From JBCAWW01 sp039024315 (lineage in GTDB: Bacteria > Bacteroidota > Bacteroidia > J057): a DNA stretch of 16,855 nt. The translations under genes were made by a program, and so were the position numbers. The notes beneath the pieces were generated by a model, which saw only the letters and a program-made list of their open reading frames with translations, searched no databases and had not been told where the DNA came from. Positions 1 to 6,660 of this stretch are shown piece by piece; the stretch's first letter is position 1, and each line of letters starts with the position of its first letter. The stretch lies in assembly GCA_039024315.1 (NCBI GenBank), contig JBCCQN010000181.1, forward strand, positions 1-16,855, given 5' to 3'.

Positions 1-1527
1 ATAGATTCCATCACCGGCTACCCCATCATTATGGTTGCCGTCGTCGAGCATTTCCACCTTTTGGAACGCTCCCACCCAACCGCTACCATAATAAAGGAAG
101 GCCTTGTAAAGGCCAGCATTGCCATTAAAGCGAGCGCTTACCTGTACGCCTTCTCCGGCATTAGGGGGGACTTTGCTTTGCCCATTAGTGGCATAATTGA
201 CATCCAAGATATCAAGGCCGCTGACATTTAATTCACTGTAGTTACTGAGAAAACTATGGCGATCATTCAAAAAATTCTTGATGCGGTTTACTTCTGTTGT
301 GAATTCGCCATATGAATAAATGGGATAGGGATCGGCTTGTACCAGACTATCGAGCAAGTTTGCGTATGCATCTACTTTTGCTTGCGTTGCATTGACTACG
401 TAATATTCTTCTAATATAGTGCGGAGATGAGCGAGATAACGTTGCCGCAACTGCGGGACCGCAAAGAGACGATTCATAAGCGGAAAACGAGGATCGTTCT
501 CATTAAAGAAGGGGCTAAAGCTAACAGTGGATATTTTCATGCAACTGTTACCGTCATATTCCAATGGCACGATCCTACCTGTTTCCGCTTCCCAATAAAC
601 GTAATAATCCATGCCTCCCTTTTGTACATAGCTATCCTCATCGGTAAAGACCATTTCGTGGGCGATAAACCATAAAGCTTTGTCAACATCTAGATATTTG
701 GGCAGCGAATCTGCCAATTGGTTTAGGGGAAGATTGTTGAGCTTATCAGTTGCCCTAATTAAATCTGACCATGGGTCGGCTTTTTCGGTCCGCTTAAGCG
801 TATAGTCGTTGTTATAATCAGTTGAGTCGGGGCCATTATAATTTAAGGTAGAAACCCCTGTGCCGAAGATATTGCCTGGTCCTCCGGGGCCTCCTCCAAA
901 ACCAAAGTTAGGCCTTAGGGCTCGCCAGCGAGTCCCATCATTACTCAAAAACCACTCTTTGAGGTATTCTCCGTTGAGTTGTTGGATGTTGGCATACACG
1001 CCCCAGTCTTGACCATTGATGCTTAGCAACGCAAAATTTCCCTTCAGACCTGGGGTGTAATTACGGCCGATAGAATTGAAAAAAACTTCCCGTAAATAGG
1101 ATGGATCTTCAAAATGACTGTTCAAATTAAGGGTTTCATAACCCCTATGGTTTTGATTGTCAATCATATAGTCTAGGGAAATGTTGAAGGATTTCTTTTG
1201 GCCAAAATTGAGAAAATAGGAGGTCGCCCCCTTAAAACGCACCCCCACACTATCATAGACTTCTCCATCAATGCTCACACTGGCCATGAGATCGGTCCCA
1301 GTGTCATAATTATTGCTTAGGAGCGTCCAATAATCATTTTGGGTAAAGGTTAATTCGATGAGGGGGATGTCCGCCTCATCGTAAAAACCGCTCGTAGCTC
1401 TGCCACCCAAAACCAAGCGTTCCCCGTCGGGTGAAAACCACATCTCATCCGGCAAATCCTGTCCAAATAGCCTGCTTTGGGGGAAAAATAGACCAAGCAG
1501 CAGTATAATTGTCGTCAAATAGCGCAT
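1..1527 (-). CDS. CotH kinase family protein, secreted (3' end cut by window edge)
   Basis: My reading of the reverse strand gives 509 uninterrupted codons from the ATG at 1527 to the left edge, so the C-terminus is missing. Residues 1-23 form a signal peptide (hydrophobic stretch ending LFGQ). The body matches the CotH family: a G-V-R-F-K-G-A-T-S-Y motif near residue 97, a conserved NLNS..DPSYLRE stretch near 140-150, a glycine/proline-rich loop near 210-220, then DEDSY at 296-300, MDYYVYW at 306-312 and EYDGN at 323-327. D307 and D325 are the likely metal or catalytic acids by family analogy. CotH proteins are atypical kinases that phosphorylate spore-coat proteins in Bacillus; the substrate of the many secreted Bacteroidota homologues is unknown. 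After the kinase region comes a beta-rich segment ending in an aspartate-rich DDGNHNDGVAGDG motif, like an extracellular Ig-like or calcium-binding module. The family call is firm; kinase activity here is inferred. Confidence 0.85.
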   Translation of the reverse strand, partial: MRYLTTIILLLGLFFPQSRLFGQDLPDEMWFSPDGERLVLGGRATSGFYDEADIPLIELTFTQNDYWTLLSNNYDTGTDLMASVSIDGEVYDSVGVRFKGATSYFLNFGQKKSFNISLDYMIDNQNHRGYETLNLNSHFEDPSYLREVFFNSIGRNYTPGLKGNFALLSINGQDWGVYANIQQLNGEYLKEWFLSNDGTRWRALRPNFGFGGGPGGPGNIFGTGVSTLNYNGPDSTDYNNDYTLKRTEKADPWSDLIRATDKLNNLPLNQLADSLPKYLDVDKALWFIAHEMVFTDEDSYVQKGGMDYYVYWEAETGRIVPLEYDGNSCMKISTVSFSPFFNENDPRFPLMNRLFAVPQLRQRYLAHLRTILEEYYVVNATQAKVDAYANLLDSLVQADPYPIYSYGEFTTEVNRIKNFLNDRHSFLSNYSELNVSGLDILDVNYATNGQSKVPPNAGEGVQVSARFNGNAGLYKAFLYYGSGWVGAFQKVEMLDDGNHNDGVAGDGIY

Positions 1528-1676
1528 CAATATTTCAATTTTGTTAAAGCTAGCTTATGATTCTTAGACGCCCTTTCCAAAAAAACATTCTCTCCCTTCC
1601 TGTATTTTATAGGCAAAAAAACATGTAATCGACCCAACTTCGCACGTTAAGTTTTCGTGAACGGTCACAAAAGGCA

Positions 1677-1707
1677 TTTGATCTTCTTGAACAAAGCCTT
1701 ATTTTTG
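1677..1707 (+). promoter_or_regulatory. Bacteroidota-type promoter for the small Fn3-like protein gene
   Basis: TTTG at 1677-1680, a 19-base spacer and TATTTTTG at 1700-1707 match the phylum's primary-sigma consensus (TTTG at -33, TAnnTTTG at -7) with no mismatch. Transcription would start near 1713, giving a leader of only about 12 bases before the ATG at 1725. Confidence 0.7.
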
Positions 1708-1724
1708 TTGCATCTGAGCTAAAC

Positions 1725-2120
1725 ATGAAGAAGACTTTTCTAGTATATCTGTTCTTTTGTGGAATTTATTCCCTTGGATTCGGGCAAAACGTTTTGATGA
1801 ATTATTTCAACATCAACACTGATGGTTCTGATATCCTACTAGAGTGGGAAATTCAATCAGAAAACAATGTTTCCGAATACCGCCTTTTTCGGAAGATGAA
1901 TGATGAGCCTGACTATACCTTCGTCGGCACCGTCGCTGCCAATGGCAATCTCAAATACCAATTTCTCGACGACGGCATCTTCAAAACAAATTCACGCACC
2001 ATTCATTACGAACTGCAAGTGGTCGTCGGTAATAAGACCCAGAGCTTTCACGTTTCCGTATCCCACAATCCCACCTCTATTCAACGAACTTGGGGTAGTA
2101 TCAAGTCCATGTTTAGATAG
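1725..2120 (+). CDS. Small secreted protein with one fibronectin-III-like domain
   Basis: The 131-residue product begins with a signal peptide (residues 1-20, ending GFGQ). The mature part is a single beta-sandwich-like unit: VLLEWE-type strand (seen as ILLEWEIQSE), SEYRLFRKM, then a YQFLDDG turn and a YELQVVV strand. This order is typical of the Fn3-like modules found in Bacteroidota extracellular proteins, where they usually form part of much larger chains. Here the domain stands alone, with a short basic tail ending RTWGSIKSMFR and no T9SS-type C-terminal domain or lipobox. The ATG at 1725 is chosen because it directly precedes the signal peptide and sits just behind a consensus promoter. 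It is divergent from the CotH-like gene. No enzymatic motif is visible; binding or structural roles are guesses. Confidence 0.75.
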   Translation: MKKTFLVYLFFCGIYSLGFGQNVLMNYFNINTDGSDILLEWEIQSENNVSEYRLFRKMNDEPDYTFVGTVAANGNLKYQFLDDGIFKTNSRTIHYELQVVVGNKTQSFHVSVSHNPTSIQRTWGSIKSMFR

Positions 2121-2142
2121 CTGGACTTTTTCTTTTTAGGTA

Positions 2143-2160
2143 TTGCTACGCAGAACGCTC
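2143..2160 (+). repeat. Dispersed short repeat, copy 1
   Basis: TTGCTACGCAGAACGCTC matches the family core CTGCTnCGCAGAACGcT with a few changes. First of three same-direction copies in this gap, about 80 and 110 bases apart. Confidence 0.5.
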
Positions 2161-2220
2161 ATTTCTCAATGAGTAGATTTTCTTCTTGATTCCCTAATTC
2201 AATTGTGAGAGTCAGTTACA

Positions 2221-2241
2221 GGCCTGCTGCGCAGAACGTTC
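2221..2241 (+). repeat. Dispersed short repeat, copy 2
   Basis: The copy contains CCTGCTGCGCAGAACGTTC. It is preceded by GG, as copy 3 is, giving a shared GGCCTGCT start. Confidence 0.6.
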
Positions 2242-2330
2242 ATCTCTACAGGTCGGCAAAGCTCATCATGAACAACAGGCTTAGTACTTTTTTTTGTCTT
2301 CCTAAGCCTATCAGAAGGATCTTTGAAGAT

Positions 2331-2350
2331 GGCCTGCTTCGCAGAACGCT
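2331..2350 (+). repeat. Dispersed short repeat, copy 3
   Basis: GGCCTGCTTCGCAGAACGCT agrees with copy 2 at 18 of 20 positions, while the surrounding sequence is unrelated, so the shared part is short and well bounded. Confidence 0.6.
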
Positions 2351-2411
2351 GGGCTCCAGCAAAGCGATGGCTTATCGCAAAGCAGTAGCATTTTCCTTTC
2401 TAACCAATCAA

Positions 2412-2429
2412 TCGTTCTGCACTCCTGCA
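2412..2429 (-). repeat. Dispersed short repeat, diverged inverted copy
   Basis: Read on the minus strand the site is TGCAGGAGTGCAGAACGA. It keeps the GCAGAACG core but the left part is diverged, so this copy is tentative. Confidence 0.3.
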
Positions 2430-2525
2430 TCGCTATAGGGAGCAAACCCTAAACTCCCTGAAAGGCAATTGCGCCTTCTCCTCTTACGAATCTTTTCCTT
2501 ACCTTTTGCCAAAATCAACCTAGTT

Positions 2526-3968
2526 ATGCACATCAAACTACCTTTGTTTCTGCTAGTTTTTTCGTTTTCCTACTGCCTACTACCCGCCCAAGAGAGCGGA
2601 GAATACTTAATCATTGGGAATAAATTTAAGCTCCAATCCGAAATCCTCCAGCAGGAAAGGCCCTATCTTATCTACCTACCAGATAGCTATCAGGAAAGCG
2701 AAAAAGCGTATCCTGTTATGTATCTTTTAGATGGTCTGGGTAATTTCCAACACACTAGTGCAAGTGTGGCTTTTCTTGCGCGCAGCAAACGGATCCCTGA
2801 AATGATCATTGTCGGAATCCCCAATACCGATGATAGGACTCGAGATTTGACCCCTGAGGCTGAAAGCATGAAGGGCCAATTCCCTACTTCTGGAGGGGCT
2901 GATAACATGATCGCCTTTATAGAAAAGGAGTTGATGCCAACTGTGGAGGCAGAGTACCGCACCAATGATTATAAACTATTGGTTGGGCATTCTTTTGGCG
3001 GCCTTTTTGCGATCCATACTCTGATCCATCATCCGGGTATTTTTGATTCCTATCTCGCTATTAGCCCAAGCCTATGGTGGGATGGACAAGAATTAGCGAC
3101 AAGTCAGAGCAAAAGCTTTTTCGAATCCCAAGATGAGCTTGTGGGCCACCTTTATATGACCATGGGCAATGAGGGCGGCGATATGTTAGGAGGTGCTTGG
3201 AAGCTTGCGGCTCTTTTTGAAGAAGCCAATATGCGAGACTTTCACTGGGAGTTTAAGCTTATGCCAGAAGAGACGCATGGCTCGGTGCCCTTTCTGAGTA
3301 CCTATGAAGGCCTACAATTTATCTTCAAAGAGTGGCAGACTCACGAAATGAGTGAGAAAGTGTTGACCCAAGGAGTTAAGGCTTTAGAGGAATATGAAAG
3401 CAGGATTGCTAAATTATATGGTATGAAGGCAAACTGGCTAGAACCACAGCTCCTAGGGATGGGACAGCAAATGATTGTCGAAGGTCAAGCCCAACTTGCC
3501 TTACCCATTTTTGAAAAAGCGACTGAACTATTTCCTGAATCGAGCAACACTTGGTTTCGCTACGGTGAAGTTTTGGCTAATCTCGATCAAAATACCAAAG
3601 CGATTGAAGCGCTTAAAAAGTCCCGCTCCTTGGCTGAGGACAACTTTCAGTCTATAGCCTTGCTGCAAAAGTTAGGGGAGGATGTCTCAGATTTGCTCCC
3701 CCAAGTAGTGTTGAGCAAAAAGCAACTTAAAGCCTATGCCGGTGAATATAAGATAGAAGTAGGCCCGACCTTAAGTGTTAGCACCGAAGGAGGAAAGCTT
3801 TATGCCGAAGCTGATATTTTGCCTAAAGAAGAAATTATTCCCCTGGGAGAAGATGTCTTTTATGTCATCAGCCGAGATTCACGCATCTCTTTCAAAATGG
3901 TCGATGAGATAGCCGAAGAAGTGCTGATTTCTACGCCAGATGGTAGCTTTATGGGTAAGCGAAAGTAG
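2526..3968 (+). CDS. Secreted alpha/beta-hydrolase esterase with TPR and DUF3471-like C-terminus
   Basis: The ATG at 2526 is preferred over an earlier in-frame start because it places a clean signal peptide first (residues 1-22, ending LLPAQ); the product is then 480 residues. Residues about 25-270 are a Putative_esterase / IroE-like hydrolase: MYLLDG strand, IIVGI strand, nucleophile elbow GHSFGG with Ser156, YLAISPSLWW, and a late ETHGSVP with His251 as the likely catalytic histidine. Residues about 300-395 are helical with one clear TPR-like pair. The last 80 residues resemble the DUF3471-like beta domain often found at the end of secreted serine hydrolases (LKAYAGEY, a LYAEAD strand, the KRK end). 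Substrate is unknown; related enzymes cleave acyl or siderophore esters. The gene ends 5 bases from the convergent DUF3817 gene, leaving no room for a separate terminator. Confidence 0.85.
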   Translation: MHIKLPLFLLVFSFSYCLLPAQESGEYLIIGNKFKLQSEILQQERPYLIYLPDSYQESEKAYPVMYLLDGLGNFQHTSASVAFLARSKRIPEMIIVGIPNTDDRTRDLTPEAESMKGQFPTSGGADNMIAFIEKELMPTVEAEYRTNDYKLLVGHSFGGLFAIHTLIHHPGIFDSYLAISPSLWWDGQELATSQSKSFFESQDELVGHLYMTMGNEGGDMLGGAWKLAALFEEANMRDFHWEFKLMPEETHGSVPFLSTYEGLQFIFKEWQTHEMSEKVLTQGVKALEEYESRIAKLYGMKANWLEPQLLGMGQQMIVEGQAQLALPIFEKATELFPESSNTWFRYGEVLANLDQNTKAIEALKKSRSLAEDNFQSIALLQKLGEDVSDLLPQVVLSKKQLKAYAGEYKIEVGPTLSVSTEGGKLYAEADILPKEEIIPLGEDVFYVISRDSRISFKMVDEIAEEVLISTPDGSFMGKRK

Positions 3969-3973
3969 GCTTT

Positions 3974-4279
3974 TCAGGCTTCTGCTTCCCTAAAAAGCTT
4001 TTTGTCTGCCCAAAAAGTCCCAAAAGGGATAATCGAAGCTAGCCAAGCAAGGAGCAAGGTTTTGATCGGCCAATCTCTTTCGATTTTCACTTGCAGTACC
4101 AGTAAAATATAGAGCACAAATAAGACTCCGTGAGCCATACCAATCACCTTATTGGGGCCAGGCATGTCGAAGGCGTATTTGAGGGGCATGGAAACAAAAA
4201 GGATGAGGAGAAAAGATACGCCTTCGGCGAACGCTAAAACGCGCAGCCTTCCGAGTTGAGTTTTGAACAATTCTAGCAT
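3974..4279 (-). CDS. DUF3817 small integral membrane protein
   Basis: From the ATG at 4279 the product is 101 residues with three hydrophobic segments (about 14-32, 44-63 and 72-88). The motifs RVLAFAEGVSFLLIL, MPLKY, a GMAHGVLFVLY segment and IPFGTFWADKK are those of the DUF3817 family, small inner-membrane proteins of unknown function that also occur as a domain of YdzA-like proteins. A longer frame starting at 4363 exists, but its 28 extra residues are polar, do not fit the family and run into the divergent cyclase leader, so the shorter start is chosen. It converges on the esterase gene and diverges from the adenylate cyclase gene with 108 bases between the starts. No function can be assigned. 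Confidence 0.85.
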   Translation of the reverse strand: MLELFKTQLGRLRVLAFAEGVSFLLILFVSMPLKYAFDMPGPNKVIGMAHGVLFVLYILLVLQVKIERDWPIKTLLLAWLASIIPFGTFWADKKLFREAEA

Positions 4280-4387
4280 AAAAGTAAATCTCGAGCATAA
4301 AATTACATCATGTAGATGAGAAAATGAGCGTATTCTCTGGAGATTTCCTATGGATTGTCCCAAATAATTTCGAAGTTCAATTGAAGT

Positions 4388-6343
4388 ATGCTGTGGAAAT
4401 CCTGTATCTCGCTCCTCCTATCGCTGTGTCCGTTTTTGCTTATGGCTCAAAGTTTGGATACCGCACAGCTAATTGCAGACTTGAAAGGAGACTTAGCGCC
4501 CGCCAAGCGCCTATCGCACCTACAGCAACTAGCTAGTGCCTTTGTTCGCAATGATCCGCAAAAAGCTTGGGATTTTGCCTTAGAGGCAAAGGCGGAATTG
4601 GCGCAAAGCACTGACCCCAAACAAAAAGCCTACGTCAACTACCTTTTGGGCGACATTTGCTGGTACAGAGGTCGTTACCAGCAATCACTTGATTATGGCC
4701 ATCAGGCACTTGCTACCCTCGAGGAGCAGGAGGATAGCCTAGGTGTCGCCTTGGCCCTCAATTTGCTAGGTAAAACTGATTTTAGATTAGGCTACTATCC
4801 CAAGGCCTTACGCTACCACATCCATGCCCTTAATATTCAAATCCAATTTGAAGATGTGCTGGCCCAAGGGCATTCTTGGCTTTGGCAAGGCATCGTAAAG
4901 TCAGAAATTGGCGCCTATGATGAGGCGCGTTCTGCTTATGAAAAAGCCCGAACCATCGCTCTCTCCGAAATGGATTCTCTCTTACTTGCCGATGCTTATA
5001 ACCACATCGCACGTTCTTGGCGCAAAGAGAAGCGTTATAACAAAGCTATCCAGTATCAACAGATGGCGGGAGATATCTATCGTTCTCTGCATGATCTCCT
5101 AGGTCAAAGCGATTATTTCAATAATATGGGCTCCATTTTCAGGCGTCAAGATCAAGCTGATTCTGCGCTTTACTATTTTATGCAAGGATTGCAGATTCAG
5201 CTAAAATTAGATGATCAGGAAGGCCTAGCCGATAGTTACAATGATATCGGGACTACCTACCTACAGATGGGACAGCCCGAGTTTGCCATCCGTAATCTCA
5301 AGAAGGGCTTAGAGATCGCCCAGAGGATAGGCCTTAAAGATGATATTCGTTATGCGTATTCTAGCTTGGCCGCTGCTTATGAGGCGCAAGAAGACTATGA
5401 TGCGGCGGTAGATGCTTGGAAAAATTTAAGTGCGATAAGAGACACTCTTTTGAGTCAGGAGTCAGCCCGGAAGATCTCTGAGCTTGCCTTCCAGCACGAA
5501 CGAGCGGAAAATCGTCAAGCATTGGCTCTCGCAAAGGCTCAAGCAGCTCTTGATGCCAAAAACAGTCAACAGATCTTTACCATCATCATCGCTTGCGCGG
5601 GGATTTTGTTGTTGATCGCCTTGGGCTTATTGTATCGTTCCCGTCTGCAAAGCCGGACCAACCGGCAGCTAGCCCAGACCAACATAGAAATCAAGGCAGA
5701 AAGAGAGCGGGCAGAGTCTTTACTACTCAATATTTTACCGGCCGCAACGGCTGAGGAATTAAAACAAACGGGCAAAGCTCATACCCACTTTTATGAAGAG
5801 GTCAGTGTCCTTTTTACTGATTTTGAAGGCTTTAGTAAACTCTCAGAGAAACTTAGTCCTGAAATCTTAATTAAGGAACTTGATGAATGCTTCAGTGCTT
5901 TTGATGAAATCGTAACTCGCTTTGGGCTCGAAAAAATCAAAACGATCGGGGACGCCTATATGTGTGCTGCTGGCTTACCCCAGAGTGATCCCGAGCATGC
6001 TGTCCACGCTGTACAAGCGGCTTGGGAGATACAAAGCTATATGAGGGAGTATGGGCAAAGACGTCGGGCGGAGGGAAAGCCTTATTTTCAAGCTCGCCTT
6101 GGCATCCATACTGGACCCGTAGTGGCTGGAGTAGTAGGAAAGAAAAAATTTGCCTACGACATATGGGGGGACACCGTCAATACTGCTTCCCGCCTAGAAA
6201 GCAAAGGCGAAGTTGGGCGGATCAATATTTCTGGCCGAACCTTCGAGCTGGTGCAAAACTCCTTTATCTGTGAATATCGAGGTGCAATCTCCGCCAAAAA
6301 TATTGGAGAGATTGATATGTACTTTGTTAAGTGGGAGATATAA
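4388..6343 (+). CDS. Membrane-bound class III adenylate cyclase with N-terminal TPR sensor region
   Basis: The 651-residue product converts ATP to cyclic AMP. Residues 1-20 form a signal peptide (ending LLMAQ), about 30-390 a series of TPR repeats (recurring A-x-x-Y-x-x-A and G-x-x-Y patterns such as GRYQQSLDYGHQALATL), 396-416 a transmembrane helix, 417-455 a coiled coil with an ERAESLLLNILP linker, and about 468-650 the cyclase catalytic domain. Both metal aspartates are present, D478 (FTDF) and D522 (IGDAY). Substrate residues K518 and D591 are those of adenylate rather than guanylate cyclases, and N598 and R602 (WGDTVNTASR) stabilise the transition state. It should act as a homodimer. The layout suggests a periplasmic TPR region and cytoplasmic catalysis, resembling Bacteroidota TPR histidine kinases with the kinase replaced. 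No CRP-family regulator lies nearby. The domain call is very secure; the signal sensed is unknown. Confidence 0.93.
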   Translation: MLWKSCISLLLSLCPFLLMAQSLDTAQLIADLKGDLAPAKRLSHLQQLASAFVRNDPQKAWDFALEAKAELAQSTDPKQKAYVNYLLGDICWYRGRYQQSLDYGHQALATLEEQEDSLGVALALNLLGKTDFRLGYYPKALRYHIHALNIQIQFEDVLAQGHSWLWQGIVKSEIGAYDEARSAYEKARTIALSEMDSLLLADAYNHIARSWRKEKRYNKAIQYQQMAGDIYRSLHDLLGQSDYFNNMGSIFRRQDQADSALYYFMQGLQIQLKLDDQEGLADSYNDIGTTYLQMGQPEFAIRNLKKGLEIAQRIGLKDDIRYAYSSLAAAYEAQEDYDAAVDAWKNLSAIRDTLLSQESARKISELAFQHERAENRQALALAKAQAALDAKNSQQIFTIIIACAGILLLIALGLLYRSRLQSRTNRQLAQTNIEIKAERERAESLLLNILPAATAEELKQTGKAHTHFYEEVSVLFTDFEGFSKLSEKLSPEILIKELDECFSAFDEIVTRFGLEKIKTIGDAYMCAAGLPQSDPEHAVHAVQAAWEIQSYMREYGQRRRAEGKPYFQARLGIHTGPVVAGVVGKKKFAYDIWGDTVNTASRLESKGEVGRINISGRTFELVQNSFICEYRGAISAKNIGEIDMYFVKWEI

Positions 6344-6389
6344 GTAATTTTCGGTAGATACGTGATGTATTTCACACCCCATTGAAAAT

Positions 6390-6405
6390 CGTTCTGCAAA
6401 GCAGG
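6390..6405 (-). repeat. Dispersed short repeat, inverted copy
   Basis: The minus strand reads CCTGCTTTGCAGAACG, one base different from the family core CCTGCTnCGCAGAACG. It lies 47 bases after the cyclase stop codon, and CTGC/GCAG within it can form a small stem. Confidence 0.55.
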
Positions 6406-6473
6406 AAAAAGCTAAAAACATACACTTTCATTGTCTTCTTGAGCCTCGTCCGCAGCATCTGGAGGGTGAGAGC

Positions 6474-6493
6474 CTCCCGATAGCTATCGGGAG
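6474..6493. repeat. Perfect 20-base palindrome
   Basis: CTCCCGATAG is followed directly by its reverse complement CTATCGGGAG. From memory, GATAGCTATC-centred palindromes of this type are frequent between genes in Bacteroidota genomes, which suggests a REP-like element or a two-way transcription stop. No T-run follows on either strand. Confidence 0.6.
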
Positions 6494-6583
6494 CGCGGAA
6501 CGATCATCCCTCAAAATCAAAATATTAGGCCGGTAGGGGCGCGCATGCATACCGCACCCTACACATGCCGCACTCTACAGATA

Positions 6584-6600
6584 AGCGTTCTGCGCAGCAG
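6584..6600 (-). repeat. Dispersed short repeat, inverted copy
   Basis: The minus strand reads CTGCTGCGCAGAACGCT, an exact match to the family core, and lies immediately downstream of the nuoD terminator T-run. Confidence 0.6.
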
Positions 6601-6601
6601 C

Positions 6602-6639
6602 AAAAAAATACCCTGCCAGAACCTAATTCCAGCAGGGTA
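6602..6639 (-). terminator. Rho-independent terminator of nuoD
   Basis: On the minus strand TACCCTGC pairs with GCAGGGTA as an 8-base perfect stem, with an inner GAA/TTC pairing in the loop, followed by seven T. It lies about 20 bases after the nuoD stop codon. Confidence 0.85.
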
Positions 6640-6660
6640 CAGATTTATTGATCGTGAATG

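Larger units (their letters stand above)
2121..2525. other. 405-base non-coding gap with repeat copies and small hairpins
   Basis: No credible gene lies here; the open frames through it are short and made of repeat sequence. It holds three direct copies of a dispersed repeat and one diverged inverted copy (listed separately). A perfect 6-base stem CTCATT/AATGAG at 2158-2173, followed by a T-rich stretch, may weakly terminate the upstream gene. GTTCAT (2238-2243) pairs with ATGAAC (2268-2273). AGGGAG (2437-2442) can pair with CTCCCT (2454-2459), or its first four bases with CCCT at 2447-2450, so two hairpins compete. No consensus promoter with correct spacing was found before the esterase gene. 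Confidence 0.6.
6344..6660. other. 317-base gap between convergent genes, with repeats and hairpins
   Basis: No gene is supported; the open frames here are antisense to the cyclase end or run through repeats. The gap holds two inverted copies of the dispersed repeat (6390-6405, 6584-6600), a perfect 20-base palindrome (6474-6493) and the nuoD terminator (6602-6639). No terminator with a T-run was found directly after the cyclase gene. Confidence 0.6.

Noticed and set aside
31..675. Plus-strand open frames of 66 and 82 codons
   Set aside because: They are antisense to the continuous CotH-family reading frame, and their translations show no domain or signal peptide.
2143..2429. CRISPR array
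   Set aside because: Repeat copies are short, diverged and unevenly spaced, one is inverted, and no cas genes are near.
2205..2438. Plus-strand 77-codon frame in the gap before the esterase
   Set aside because: It runs through the dispersed repeat copies and hairpins, and has no start context or recognisable protein features.
2472..2508. Promoter for the esterase gene (TACCTTTTG at 2500)
   Set aside because: The -7 box has an extra base and the nearest TTG is 28 bases away, too far for the consensus.
6154..6421. Two minus-strand frames over the cyclase 3' end
   Set aside because: Antisense to strongly conserved cyclase residues; low-complexity translations.
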